From positions 1-64,000 of the forward strand of contig DASQIH010000221.1 of the NCBI GenBank assembly GCA_035631655.1: a DNA stretch of 64,000 nucleotides, read 5' to 3'. The notes beneath the pieces were generated by a model. The model ran no database searches and had not been told where the DNA came from. It saw nothing but the letters and a program-made list of their open reading frames with translations. This document shows positions 1 to 8,435 of the stretch, piece by piece. This stretch comes from Gp1-AA122 sp035631655 (GTDB taxonomy: Bacteria > Acidobacteriota > Terriglobia > Terriglobales > Acidobacteriaceae). A program made the position numbers and the translations under genes. Within the stretch, counting starts at the first letter, position 1, and every line of letters starts with the position of its first letter.

Positions 1-53
1 TAGCTAGACTGGGGTGAGGTCGAGAGGAATAGATTTCCGCGGGTCTTCCCATT

Positions 54-521
54 TTGGAAAATGTGTCCGACCTGCGCGCTACTTCCGTAATCTTCTCGGA
101 ACCTGTACTGCCTAGTAGGCTCGCACACAGTAGGTGTCGTACAAGCCGAGTTGAGGTTGTTCTGCTGGAAAACGAATATCCAATTTCACGCCGCTGGGCA
201 CGCCACAAGGTCGATGTGCCTGTTTATGTAATCACCCACGGGCCGACGAAGGTTGCTGCGGTTCAAGGTCGAGGATCAGACCTGAACTGCGGCGGAATGA
301 CCCTATATGCCGGAATCGAACTAGGCATTGGTGATCAAGTAGGAGTTGAGTTCACGCCCCCCTATTCTGGACGGCCAATCACTGTCCGCTGCTTTGTTCG
401 CAACGGTCATGGCGGCACCTATGGCGTCGAGTTCATCACGGAGAACGATGCCGATTATGAGAACGTAGGCCAGATCGAGTCCATTCTGAGAAACGTGGGT
501 TCCCCGGTTTCGCGCCCTTGA
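54..521 (+). CDS. PilZ-domain protein
   Basis: A soluble protein of about 155 residues whose main recognisable part is a PilZ domain, a fold that often binds cyclic di-GMP. The RxxxR motif is visible as RRWAR near residue 46. The usual D-x-S-x-x-G motif reads DLNCGG, with Asn in place of Ser, so ligand binding is uncertain. The start is unclear: the frame opens after a stop at 30-32, and the candidates are TTG at 54 and GTG at 63, neither with a good ribosome site. The first 40 residues show no domain. A second PilZ protein lies at 20092. Confidence 0.75.
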   Translation: MENVSDLRATSVIFSEPVLPSRLAHSRCRTSRVEVVLLENEYPISRRWARHKVDVPVYVITHGPTKVAAVQGRGSDLNCGGMTLYAGIELGIGDQVGVEFTPPYSGRPITVRCFVRNGHGGTYGVEFITENDADYENVGQIESILRNVGSPVSRP

Positions 522-558
522 TCATGAAAGCTGTGCGCTACCCTCACCTTATGACTTT

Positions 559-912
559 ATGACTTTTCTTATGCAGATGAATAATGCGACACACTGGTGG
601 ACCCTGCTGATTGCTTGTGCTGTCGGAATTGGAGCCACGTGCAGAAGGTATCTGGAAACCGAAGAGACCCGCATCCTGCGGGCGCAGCGAAAGAAGGAGA
701 AGCAACTTCGCCACCTTGCTGACAAGATTTCGTCCTATGGGCGGAAGGTCCACCAACGCTACCCCACCGGGGACGTAGTTGTCAGCGAGTCCGACTTGGC
801 CGCCCAACTTCACAAGCCTCCGGATGCTATTGTCAGGGCACTGGACCTCCTCTTGGGCGAACAAAAAGTGCAGAGGGCTTCCCTGGACACGTATTGGAAG
901 CTCCACGTCTGA
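559..912 (+). CDS. Small membrane-anchored hypothetical protein
   Basis: This 117-residue protein was not recognised. It has one N-terminal hydrophobic segment (about residues 11-27) followed by a very basic, probably helical stretch (EETRILRAQRKKEKQLRHL). The C-terminal part (about 70-112) has the rhythm of a small winged helix (SESDLAAQLHKPPDAIVRAL), which would suit nucleic-acid binding, but this is only an impression. Three in-frame ATGs (559, 571, 577) could serve as start. It follows the PilZ gene on the same strand after 37 bases. Confidence 0.5.
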   Translation: MTFLMQMNNATHWWTLLIACAVGIGATCRRYLETEETRILRAQRKKEKQLRHLADKISSYGRKVHQRYPTGDVVVSESDLAAQLHKPPDAIVRALDLLLGEQKVQRASLDTYWKLHV

Positions 913-1021
913 TCTCAGTCGCCCGTTCTAGCTAGTTGCGGATGGTGATACAGAGACGCACGCAACGTGGGTGGCGCGGCACCTGGAGTGTCGCGCAAGG
1001 GTAACGGGTTAGGTGGGCCTC

Positions 1022-2218
1022 CTATTCACCTTGTGGGACCAGGACAATCTCGACGGTACGGGCTGTCGCATTGCCGGTTTCGACCTTTATGCGATCAGGG
1101 TCTACGCCGGATGCGGCTAGTTGTCGTTTTACGTTGTTGGCCCGAGCGGTCGCAGTCAAACCATCTTCCGAAGGGTTGTGGTTGCCGCGCACTAACAGCA
1201 CGGAGTTCGGGCTCTCGCGGAGCGCCTTGCGTGCGGCGTCGAGCATCTGCTTGCAAATACTGGACACTGTGATCACAGCCGGGCCAGTCTCGGGCTTGCA
1301 GGATATTGCCTTGGCAAAGGTGCAGATACCAATCAGGCGGGGCTCCGGTTCGCGAGCAGGGGCAGAGACAGGTTCCGGGGCCGATGCCGGAGGCAGCGCC
1401 GCAATCGGAGGAGCGGACTGGTTGCCAGGCATCACAATCTGAACCGGGGACGGGGCAGGCGGTTCCGCCTGAGCCACTTCCAGGGCTTGACAGTCGGCTT
1501 CGGTCAGGTGCGCTTTCTTCGCCGCCTTGGTCTGGCACAAAATCCTGGCGGCCGCTCCGCGGTTGCCAATGAGGGAAAAGGCGCGGGCAGTCTCGCGCAG
1601 GTCGCACTCGTTATCCATCTTGGAGCCGCCGAGCGAGATGCCACCGATGGGGGCAGACAAGCCGGCGGAGCCACCTACGCGGCAAGGCGCTGAGGGGATT
1701 GCATCGGGTGCGTATGCCATGGGGGCCTGTCGCACTTGCTTGAATTCGGTGGTCTGAGAGTTGGACTGGCCGCCATTGGTTACGCTGCCGCCCTGCGCAG
1801 TTTGCGACTGGCTTGCAGAGGCGTTGCCGCCAGTGGCCGTGGCACTGCTGGAGCTGCTGGAACTGCTGCTCGAAGTCGAGCTAGAGCCAGAACTGGAGCT
1901 GCCGCTTCCGCCCCCGTTCCCTCCATTGCCGCCGTTTCCGCCATTGCCCCCGTTTCCGCCGGTGCCACCGTTTCCGCCACTGCCTCCATGGCCACCGCCG
2001 CGGCCATCGTGGTCGTCGTGCTCGCAACCATGCCCCTTTTGGCCTCTTGGCACCTTCTTGCATGGGTTCGAGTCGTTGCTGTGCCCCTTGGAATGATCGA
2101 CCCCATGGTTGTCATCATCCGCAAATAGCGACCTGGACATGCTGAAGAACATCAAGATTAGGGCTAAAAAGAGACCTACCCGGATCGTCACTGAGAGTCT
2201 TGTGCCTGAGAGTTTCAT
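1022..2218 (-). CDS. Secreted Gly/Ser-rich protein with OmpA-like C-terminus
   Basis: An exported protein of 398 residues. I chose the ATG at 2218 because it begins a clear signal peptide (MKLSGTRLSV, then a hydrophobic core ending near SLFA); an upstream in-frame extension to 2290 has no such logic. The mature part starts with a His/Asp/Lys-rich stretch, followed by a GGN tandem tract, a poly-Ser tract and an Ala/Ser/Gln tract. After a Cys-containing central block (ECDLRETARAFSLIG) come a proline-rich linker and a C-terminal domain of about 100 residues resembling OmpA-type peptidoglycan-binding domains (TARANNVKRQLAASGVDPDR). It may link the wall to the outer surface; this is inference. Confidence 0.7.
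   Translation of the reverse strand: MKLSGTRLSVTIRVGLFLALILMFFSMSRSLFADDDNHGVDHSKGHSNDSNPCKKVPRGQKGHGCEHDDHDGRGGGHGGSGGNGGTGGNGGNGGNGGNGGNGGGSGSSSSGSSSTSSSSSSSSSSATATGGNASASQSQTAQGGSVTNGGQSNSQTTEFKQVRQAPMAYAPDAIPSAPCRVGGSAGLSAPIGGISLGGSKMDNECDLRETARAFSLIGNRGAAARILCQTKAAKKAHLTEADCQALEVAQAEPPAPSPVQIVMPGNQSAPPIAALPPASAPEPVSAPAREPEPRLIGICTFAKAISCKPETGPAVITVSSICKQMLDAARKALRESPNSVLLVRGNHNPSEDGLTATARANNVKRQLAASGVDPDRIKVETGNATARTVEIVLVPQGE
1909..1990. repeat. 9-base tandem repeat coding for Gly-Gly-Asn
   Basis: On the plus strand this reads as repeated CCGCCATTG and CCGCCGTTT units. On the coding (minus) strand it gives GGN GGN GGT GGN and similar units. Such tracts change length easily by slippage, so the Gly-rich region is probably length-variable between strains. 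Confidence 0.7.
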
Positions 2219-2686
2219 GTGATGCACGTTCCCTTTAGACTGCCGCTCATTAGAGCAACTTTCCGGGTGAGAGCACCTTTTCGGGTGCAATTAGGCTACC
2301 TTCCTTACCTCTTGCCACGTGGAGTTTGCTTTGGCTTATCAACGACTTACGGGGATGGTCCAAAGCTCCTCTACACAGTGATTGGGCTCAAATGCAAGCA
2401 TAGCTCATAAAGAGCTAGTGCTTTTCCTAAATTCCCTTATCGGGAACTGACCCACCCACTCCCTGATCAACGCCTTTAACGCAGGCGCTGGTCGCGCAAT
2501 CTCAGGTTGACAGGCAGCAGCTTGAGAGAGAAAATCCACACGCTTGGCGCCGGGTAGATTCCGACAGGGTGTTTCCTTGCGTGCCAAGACCTTCCCCCAC
2601 TGGGTGCGATTCCGTCGGCTAGTGTAGTTTCGCTTGGTCACCAGCCAATCTCCAACTTGCGTCAACCATTCGCGCCGGGAGGATAT
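2219..2686. other. Intergenic region between divergent genes
   Basis: This 468-base gap separates the divergent secreted-protein genes at 2218 (minus) and 2687 (plus), so it must hold both promoters. I see no convincing sigma-70 pair. A minus-strand frame at 2405-2665 has no recognisable domain, signal peptide or ribosome site, and I do not call it a gene. A GGGAGGA ribosome site at 2677-2683 belongs to the next gene. Confidence 0.5.
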
Positions 2687-5600
2687 ATGAGTATCCGCAC
2701 TTGCGTAGCTCTGATTTTTATTTGCATTCTGATTTTAGTTGCTAGCAGCGCTGCGCAAGCGCCAGTGCCGGGACAGAACGTCAACATGGTGTCGGGGACG
2801 AAGTGGCCGGGAGGCGACCCATTTCTGCAGCGGCAGAATGAACCCTCCATGGCAGTGTCTACCCGCAATCCGCAGCACTTGCTAGCGGGCGCCAATGACT
2901 ACCGCACTGTAGACCTCAACCTCGTGGATCAACTCCCCATCAACCAGCTGAACGGCGACGCCTGGCTGGGCGTGTTCAAGTCTTTTGATGGCGGCCAGAG
3001 ATGGGCGAGTACCCTGCTGCCCGGCTTCCCGCAAGACCAGTCGAACTTCGGCGCCAGTTCGCCGATGAAAGGGTTTGCCGCGGCTTCCGACCCTGTGGTG
3101 CGCGCGGGAACGAATGGGATGTTCTATTACAGCAGCATCGCACTGAATCGGGGCACCAACATCGGCGGACTGTTCCTTTCCCGGTTCATCGACCTCAATA
3201 ATAAAGAGAACGGAGATGCCGCCCAATCCAACTATCCGGCACCGACCACCGATCCGATTCGTTATCTCAACACCGTAAAGATTGATAGCGGCAACGCAGG
3301 CCAGTTCATTGACAAGCCCTGGATCGCAGTAGACATTCCGCGCGCCGGAGCCGGTACCTGTGCCATGCAGGTTCCGGTAGATCACGGCGCGACTGTGACG
3401 CAGAGCTTTCCCGCCGGCAATGTGTATATCGCGTACGCGAAGTTTGTCGGTGGGACGATCAACATCCGAAGCAAGATTAATTTCGCCAAGTCCAGCGATT
3501 GCGGCGCGACCTGGACCAAGCCGATCATGATCAGCCAGACCTATGCCATCAACCAGGGCACGCAGGTCGCGGTGGATCCGGAAACCGGCTACGTCTACGT
3601 GGCCTGGCGAGTCTTCAGCGCCGGAAATGACTCGGACGAGATTGTGGTTGCCAAATCCACAGATGCCGGCAACACGTTCAGCAAGGCCGTGCCGGTTCGG
3701 ATGCTGCCTCCTTTCAACTTGACTACGCCCACAGCATCCGCATTCTTCGATGAGGGGACGACTAATACGGCTTTCAGAACTCAGTCCATGCCGGCCATTG
3801 CTGTGGATGACAGCGGTTCTCCCGGGCTTCCCGGAAATGTCTACGTTGCCTGGTCGGAGCGCGGGGTTGGGCCGAATGGGGACGGGCGCATCCTGCTCAG
3901 TGTGTCACCAAACGGGATTACGTGGCCGGCCCCGACGCCAGTTGACAATGGTCCGCTGAGCGACGACGCAGCGAATCAGTTCACACGCGGGCACCAGCTT
4001 ATGCCGGCCATGACCTTTATTGAAGGCAAGCTGATGATCCTGTACTACGACCTGCGCCTGGACCACACCGTGGGCCTGTTTGATGTTGCCAATCCATTTC
4101 CTGATGTGCAGGGAAGGTTCTTTCCCGAAAGCCGGATGAACCTGGGCGATTCGCCTGCGGCCGTGTTCACCCCGTTTGTGGATGATGGGGGACTGACACA
4201 GCGGCGGCACACCATTGATGTCGTTGTGTCGCAGTCAGCCGGCGGCCTTAATCCCACGTTCACCAATGCTCGCGTATCCCGCTATGATTTTGGGCTTCCC
4301 GCCCTCAACGGGGATGGAGATGAGTTCGAGCAGTTGAAGGTGAACCCGCCGAATCTGCCGATGTTTGCCCAGGGCACGGTGCCTTTTATCGGCGACTACA
4401 TTGATATTGCGGGCCAGATGTTTACGCCGGTGCCGGGCGGAGGTTGGACGTTCAACAATCCCGCACCGGCAGGAACGGCCGCAGCCAGCAAGCCAGTGGT
4501 AGGGTCCGCTGTTCACTATTCCACTTGGACCACCAACCAGGACGTCGTGCCGCCGCCTGATGGCAATTGGGCCAAGTACACTCCGATCACTAACGGAACG
4601 AGCATCTACAACGGAACTGCTACGCAGCCTTGTGCGACGGATGCTCAGGGATTCGGTTGGGAAGGTGACCGCAATCAGAACATTTATGACAGCCGGATTA
4701 CCCAGGGATTGCTGGTGACCTCGCCGCAGAACTCGAAGCCCTTGCTCGACCAGAATGGCCATCCGATCCAACGCGCCTTCGCAGTTTTGGTGCAAAACGC
4801 CACGAATTTGACGAAGTACTTTCAACTGACAATTGCGAACCAGCCGCCCGGCAACTTCAACATCAACAATAACGGAACCATCACGGTTGGCGGCTACGCG
4901 TCGTTCCAGCAAGCAGTGCCCAACCAGCCAGCCCTGCCGAATCCGCTGCCGATGCCAGTCACAGTGTCGAATGTAGCCATGGCACCACATTCTGGGGCCG
5001 TGCGAAGTGTTTTCGTCTTGTCCAATGTCATTAATGCCAGCGTTAGCGTGAATGTGAACGAGACGGATGCGAACGGCAATCTTATCTCGGGTGGTCTCTC
5101 GAGCTTTCTCGTGCTGAACTCGGATCCATCGGTGGTCGCTCAACTGGCGCTTCCGGATGGCAGCACGACCGATCCAAACCTGGCGGAGATTTACGATCCC
5201 AATATCGTTACACCCAACATCATTACGCCTAACATCACTACTCCCAATATCACTACTCCCAACATCATCACGCCAAATATCATCACGCCGAACATCGTCA
5301 CTCCTAACATCACCACCCCGAACATTGTGACTCCCAACATCACGACGCCGAACATTGTGACTACCGGTGTCACCAATCCCAACATCGTCACGCCGAACAT
5401 CACTACGCCCAACATCACCACCAGTTCGCTGACCGATGCCGTTTACACCGTGAGTAACACGGGGAACACCAATGCGGGTTATCACGTCAAGCTGACAGGG
5501 AACACGAGCACTCAGCTGCAATTGGCGGTAGCCCAGGTCTACACCACGCCGACAAGCTACCAATGCTCGCTGATCCCGCAGGTGCAGAATGTCACGCTGA

Positions 5601-8401
5601 CCAATGTCACCTCGCCCGAGTTTACGCCGGTGAATCAACTGGGAACGCCCAACATCGTTACTGCCGACCCGAATGACGCCACCATCTATCTCGGTCCAGG
5701 AGATAAGGCAGAGATTGTGCTGCGCGGCCAGGTGGATGTCCCCACGATGCAGCAGATCGTGACCACAGTAGCGCCGGTGGTGATACCGGAAGCCATAAAC
5801 ACCAATAGCACCGCGACCACGCCAACGTTTGTGGCGCCGCTATTCATTGCCACCGCAGCATTACCTGATGGAGTGGCGTCACCTTCCCCGCAACCACTTG
5901 CACTGACTGCAGCACCCGCGAGTTGTTCTGGGACGTACTGCGCAACCCTGCAAGCGATTGGAGGGGTGCTAACGAATCCTGCAAATCCGGCCTGCACGGC
6001 ATACGCGTGGACTCCTAATCCGGTTGGCTTACCACCGGGCCTTTCTCTATCCGCTGGCGGCGTGATAACGGGTACTCCCACCGCCAGCAATCCCAGTGGG
6101 TACACATTCACCGTACAGGTGACTGATTGTGCCGGTCAAAGCATTACTAAATCGCTCAGTATCCGCGTGGCCGATCCACTGGTGTTGAGTGCCAATCCGC
6201 AGCCGGCCGCAACTGGTGTTGTGGGCCTGGCCTTTACCCCAGTCTTTTTCAGCGCTACCGGTGGTATCGCACCCCTGACGTGGGCCCAAACCGGTACGCT
6301 TCCCCCTGGGTTGAACTTTAACGCTGCAACGCAGGTCCTGTCGGGGACGCCAACCGTATCGGGGACCTACAACTTCGGTATTTCGGTGCACGATTCCGCG
6401 CAGCCGCAGCAATCGGTATCCCAGGCTTACACGGTCACGATCACGGAGCCAGTGCTTATTTTTGCAGGAACGGCCACCGATCCCACGGGTGATACCAACC
6501 CGGCTACGGTAAACATTGGTACGGAAACAGCTCCGAACCTCATACCATCCCCGGACCTGACGTTAGCTCACGTCAATGTGTTCAACAATCGCACAGTTCT
6601 GATAGATGTGCACTTTGCCCCAGAAACATTCAATCCGGCCAACACCGACATCGACATTGAACTGGACACCGATAGCAATCCGGCTACTGGCAGCCCCGGC
6701 TCGGATAGCGGATGCGTCACCGATGCCGCCGATTTTGGTAACGATTATTTCGTCCAAATTATCGCCCCGGCGGCGCAGGCGCAGGTCTTCCGGGCGACCG
6801 GCGGATGCAACAATTACGTGCAGGTGGGCAGTGCCCCGGTAACGGTCTTGGCGGACGGATATTCGGTGTCCCTCCCATGGGATCTGATCGGCGACCCGGG
6901 CCTGATGAATTTCAAGGTCATCTCGTTCACCAACCTATCTACGGGCGGTAACACGGGGGTTTTGGACTATATGCCTAACCCTGGATTCGTCGCGTCGACG
7001 GCTTCCACGCAGCCCGCACGGACCGTGCATATCACCGCCATCGACACCTACATCTTGGAGAACGGCACCACCCAGGTTACCGAAGACCTCAGCAAGAGCA
7101 CCTTCACGGCGCTGGTGCCGAATGGTCAGAGCGGGTATACCGCATTAACCGGAACCGGAACGCCGAATGGCACTTACGATATTCCCAATGTGCCGGTGGG
7201 CTACTACTATCTCAGGTTTAGCGCTGCCGGCCATGATTTGCTGCGCACGGATGCCAGCAATATCGATTTCAGCTCTGTCCTCCCTGGCCGACCCAATGCC
7301 GTCCCCGCCACCAGCGGGACTCTGAACTTCTCACTGGATAACATGTCGCCTTGGCAGTCTACCGATGACGCAGAAATCTATGCGCCAAACGCGGGCGTGG
7401 GTCTCACCAACTTTGAAGCCGCGAACTTCTCATTCACCTCGCTTCCCGTTGTTGGCGCGACCAGTTTCGGCGGGGGACTCGACTGGACCCAACTGTCTCT
7501 GATCACTTCAACCCAGGGTGACAATCTCTACGTGTTGAAGCTTGGCTCCATACAGCAAGGCGGCCACACCTGGAGTTACCTGCAGAACCTCTACAAGAAC
7601 AACACGCTGGTCCAAACCGACAACTCGGCGACCTCGGTCACCGGCAGCTTTACTTCGCCGGCCCAGAACGAGACCTTCCATGCGGCAGCGAACGGGGCGG
7701 CGTTTATTCAAAACATGGTCGGTCCTGGCAATGGACCAACACTCGGCTCCACGTCTATGGGTGTATATGTGACCCCACCTGGTCCCTACGATGGTGTAAT
7801 TGAATTCGATCCGTTTGTGGTGGGTCTCGACGCCCAGAACCATGAACAAATTACTGCAAGCATCGATGCCGGCGATATCGCATATGCCGATCCCTTCCCG
7901 GCAGACTGGCAGCGCCTGTTTACTTATGCCCAAGGGGGTTTCCAGTCCTACACCGCGCCGGGGGCTACCAGCCCAACCGGCCTGTTTTTAAGCTCAATAG
8001 TGGTGACGCGTGCGATGCCATCTGCATCCGCGCCGGCCTCACCGATCATAGGTCCGGTCCTCGGTATAACGATCAATGGCCTCGCACAGCCGCAAGGCCC
8101 CACCGGCACAACGCCATACGTCGCTTGGCAGGCCGCGAGCGCATTCGCAAATTATCGCGTTCGAATCTGGTCCCTGACAGCGACGGAGGGTGGGGCTTCG
8201 CTGCTGTCTCCCTCCCCTGTTGTTTTCATCGAGACTACGAAGACATCCGTGCAGGTTCCGCCGGGGTTCCTCAATACCGGCACGACCTATGTGGTTCAGG
8301 TGGATGCGCTGGGAATGCCCGCAGACTGGGCCACGGCGCCCAAACGCTTTGCGCTGCCTCTGGGTGTAGCCAAGTCAGCTTCCAACGCCTTTACGCCATA
8401 G
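2687..8401 (+). CDS. Giant secreted protein with Asp-box, PNI-repeat and Ig-like domains
   Basis: A 1904-residue exported protein. The ATG at 2687 follows GGGAGGA and starts a signal peptide (MSIRTCVALIFICI...SSAAQA); an upstream TTG at 2657 is less likely. The N-terminal 600 residues look like a sialidase/BNR-type propeller, with Asp boxes SFDGGQRW, SSDCGATW and STDAGNTF. Residues 837-911 are 15 tandem pentapeptides (TPNIx). Two He_PIG-like Ig domains follow, each with an LPPGL...GTPT motif, then further beta-rich modules up to a C-terminal fibronectin-like segment. There is no membrane anchor or sorting signal, so it is secreted or held on the surface. It may bind glycans, but no catalytic residues can be assigned. 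Confidence 0.85.
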   Translation: MSIRTCVALIFICILILVASSAAQAPVPGQNVNMVSGTKWPGGDPFLQRQNEPSMAVSTRNPQHLLAGANDYRTVDLNLVDQLPINQLNGDAWLGVFKSFDGGQRWASTLLPGFPQDQSNFGASSPMKGFAAASDPVVRAGTNGMFYYSSIALNRGTNIGGLFLSRFIDLNNKENGDAAQSNYPAPTTDPIRYLNTVKIDSGNAGQFIDKPWIAVDIPRAGAGTCAMQVPVDHGATVTQSFPAGNVYIAYAKFVGGTINIRSKINFAKSSDCGATWTKPIMISQTYAINQGTQVAVDPETGYVYVAWRVFSAGNDSDEIVVAKSTDAGNTFSKAVPVRMLPPFNLTTPTASAFFDEGTTNTAFRTQSMPAIAVDDSGSPGLPGNVYVAWSERGVGPNGDGRILLSVSPNGITWPAPTPVDNGPLSDDAANQFTRGHQLMPAMTFIEGKLMILYYDLRLDHTVGLFDVANPFPDVQGRFFPESRMNLGDSPAAVFTPFVDDGGLTQRRHTIDVVVSQSAGGLNPTFTNARVSRYDFGLPALNGDGDEFEQLKVNPPNLPMFAQGTVPFIGDYIDIAGQMFTPVPGGGWTFNNPAPAGTAAASKPVVGSAVHYSTWTTNQDVVPPPDGNWAKYTPITNGTSIYNGTATQPCATDAQGFGWEGDRNQNIYDSRITQGLLVTSPQNSKPLLDQNGHPIQRAFAVLVQNATNLTKYFQLTIANQPPGNFNINNNGTITVGGYASFQQAVPNQPALPNPLPMPVTVSNVAMAPHSGAVRSVFVLSNVINASVSVNVNETDANGNLISGGLSSFLVLNSDPSVVAQLALPDGSTTDPNLAEIYDPNIVTPNIITPNITTPNITTPNIITPNIITPNIVTPNITTPNIVTPNITTPNIVTTGVTNPNIVTPNITTPNITTSSLTDAVYTVSNTGNTNAGYHVKLTGNTSTQLQLAVAQVYTTPTSYQCSLIPQVQNVTLTNVTSPEFTPVNQLGTPNIVTADPNDATIYLGPGDKAEIVLRGQVDVPTMQQIVTTVAPVVIPEAINTNSTATTPTFVAPLFIATAALPDGVASPSPQPLALTAAPASCSGTYCATLQAIGGVLTNPANPACTAYAWTPNPVGLPPGLSLSAGGVITGTPTASNPSGYTFTVQVTDCAGQSITKSLSIRVADPLVLSANPQPAATGVVGLAFTPVFFSATGGIAPLTWAQTGTLPPGLNFNAATQVLSGTPTVSGTYNFGISVHDSAQPQQSVSQAYTVTITEPVLIFAGTATDPTGDTNPATVNIGTETAPNLIPSPDLTLAHVNVFNNRTVLIDVHFAPETFNPANTDIDIELDTDSNPATGSPGSDSGCVTDAADFGNDYFVQIIAPAAQAQVFRATGGCNNYVQVGSAPVTVLADGYSVSLPWDLIGDPGLMNFKVISFTNLSTGGNTGVLDYMPNPGFVASTASTQPARTVHITAIDTYILENGTTQVTEDLSKSTFTALVPNGQSGYTALTGTGTPNGTYDIPNVPVGYYYLRFSAAGHDLLRTDASNIDFSSVLPGRPNAVPATSGTLNFSLDNMSPWQSTDDAEIYAPNAGVGLTNFEAANFSFTSLPVVGATSFGGGLDWTQLSLITSTQGDNLYVLKLGSIQQGGHTWSYLQNLYKNNTLVQTDNSATSVTGSFTSPAQNETFHAAANGAAFIQNMVGPGNGPTLGSTSMGVYVTPPGPYDGVIEFDPFVVGLDAQNHEQITASIDAGDIAYADPFPADWQRLFTYAQGGFQSYTAPGATSPTGLFLSSIVVTRAMPSASAPASPIIGPVLGITINGLAQPQGPTGTTPYVAWQAASAFANYRVRIWSLTATEGGASLLSPSPVVFIETTKTSVQVPPGFLNTGTTYVVQVDALGMPADWATAPKRFALPLGVAKSASNAFTP
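5195..5419 (+). repeat. 15 tandem 15-base units coding for (TPNIx)15
   Basis: Exactly 225 bases read as 15 in-frame pentapeptides. Fourteen contain PNI and one is degenerate (TTGVT). Codon wobble differs between units (ATC/ATT, ACT/ACG/ACC), so this is an older, protein-selected array rather than a fresh slippage tract. The fixed Asn-Ile pair every five residues suggests a regular beta-solenoid. Confidence 0.9.
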
Positions 8402-8418
8402 CTGGGGTGGGGTGAGGC

Positions 8419-8435
8419 GACGCGCCTATCGCGTC
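8419..8435. terminator. Hairpin across convergent gene ends
   Basis: A perfect 6-bp stem (GACGCG / CGCGTC) with a 5-base loop lies in the 24-base gap between the convergent genes and overlaps the stop codon of the kinase gene. It lacks a T-run on either strand, so a terminator role is only possible. Confidence 0.3.

Noticed and set aside
2405..2665. 86-codon minus-strand frame in the gap before the giant gene
   Set aside because: It has no domain, signal or ribosome site, and it overlaps the likely promoter region.
5195..5419. Regular repeat considered as a CRISPR array
   Set aside because: Units are contiguous 15-mers without spacers and lie in frame inside a secreted protein.
5191..5421. 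Hydrophobic minus-strand frame that looks like a membrane protein
   Set aside because: It is a pure mirror of the (TPNIx) array, giving repeated V-M-L-G-V; not a gene.
4235..5638. 467-codon open frame antisense to the giant secreted gene, with repeated D-V-R-R-D-D units
   Set aside because: It is the shadow of the PNI tandem array and the GC-rich codons of the real gene; it has no ribosome site, domain or signal.
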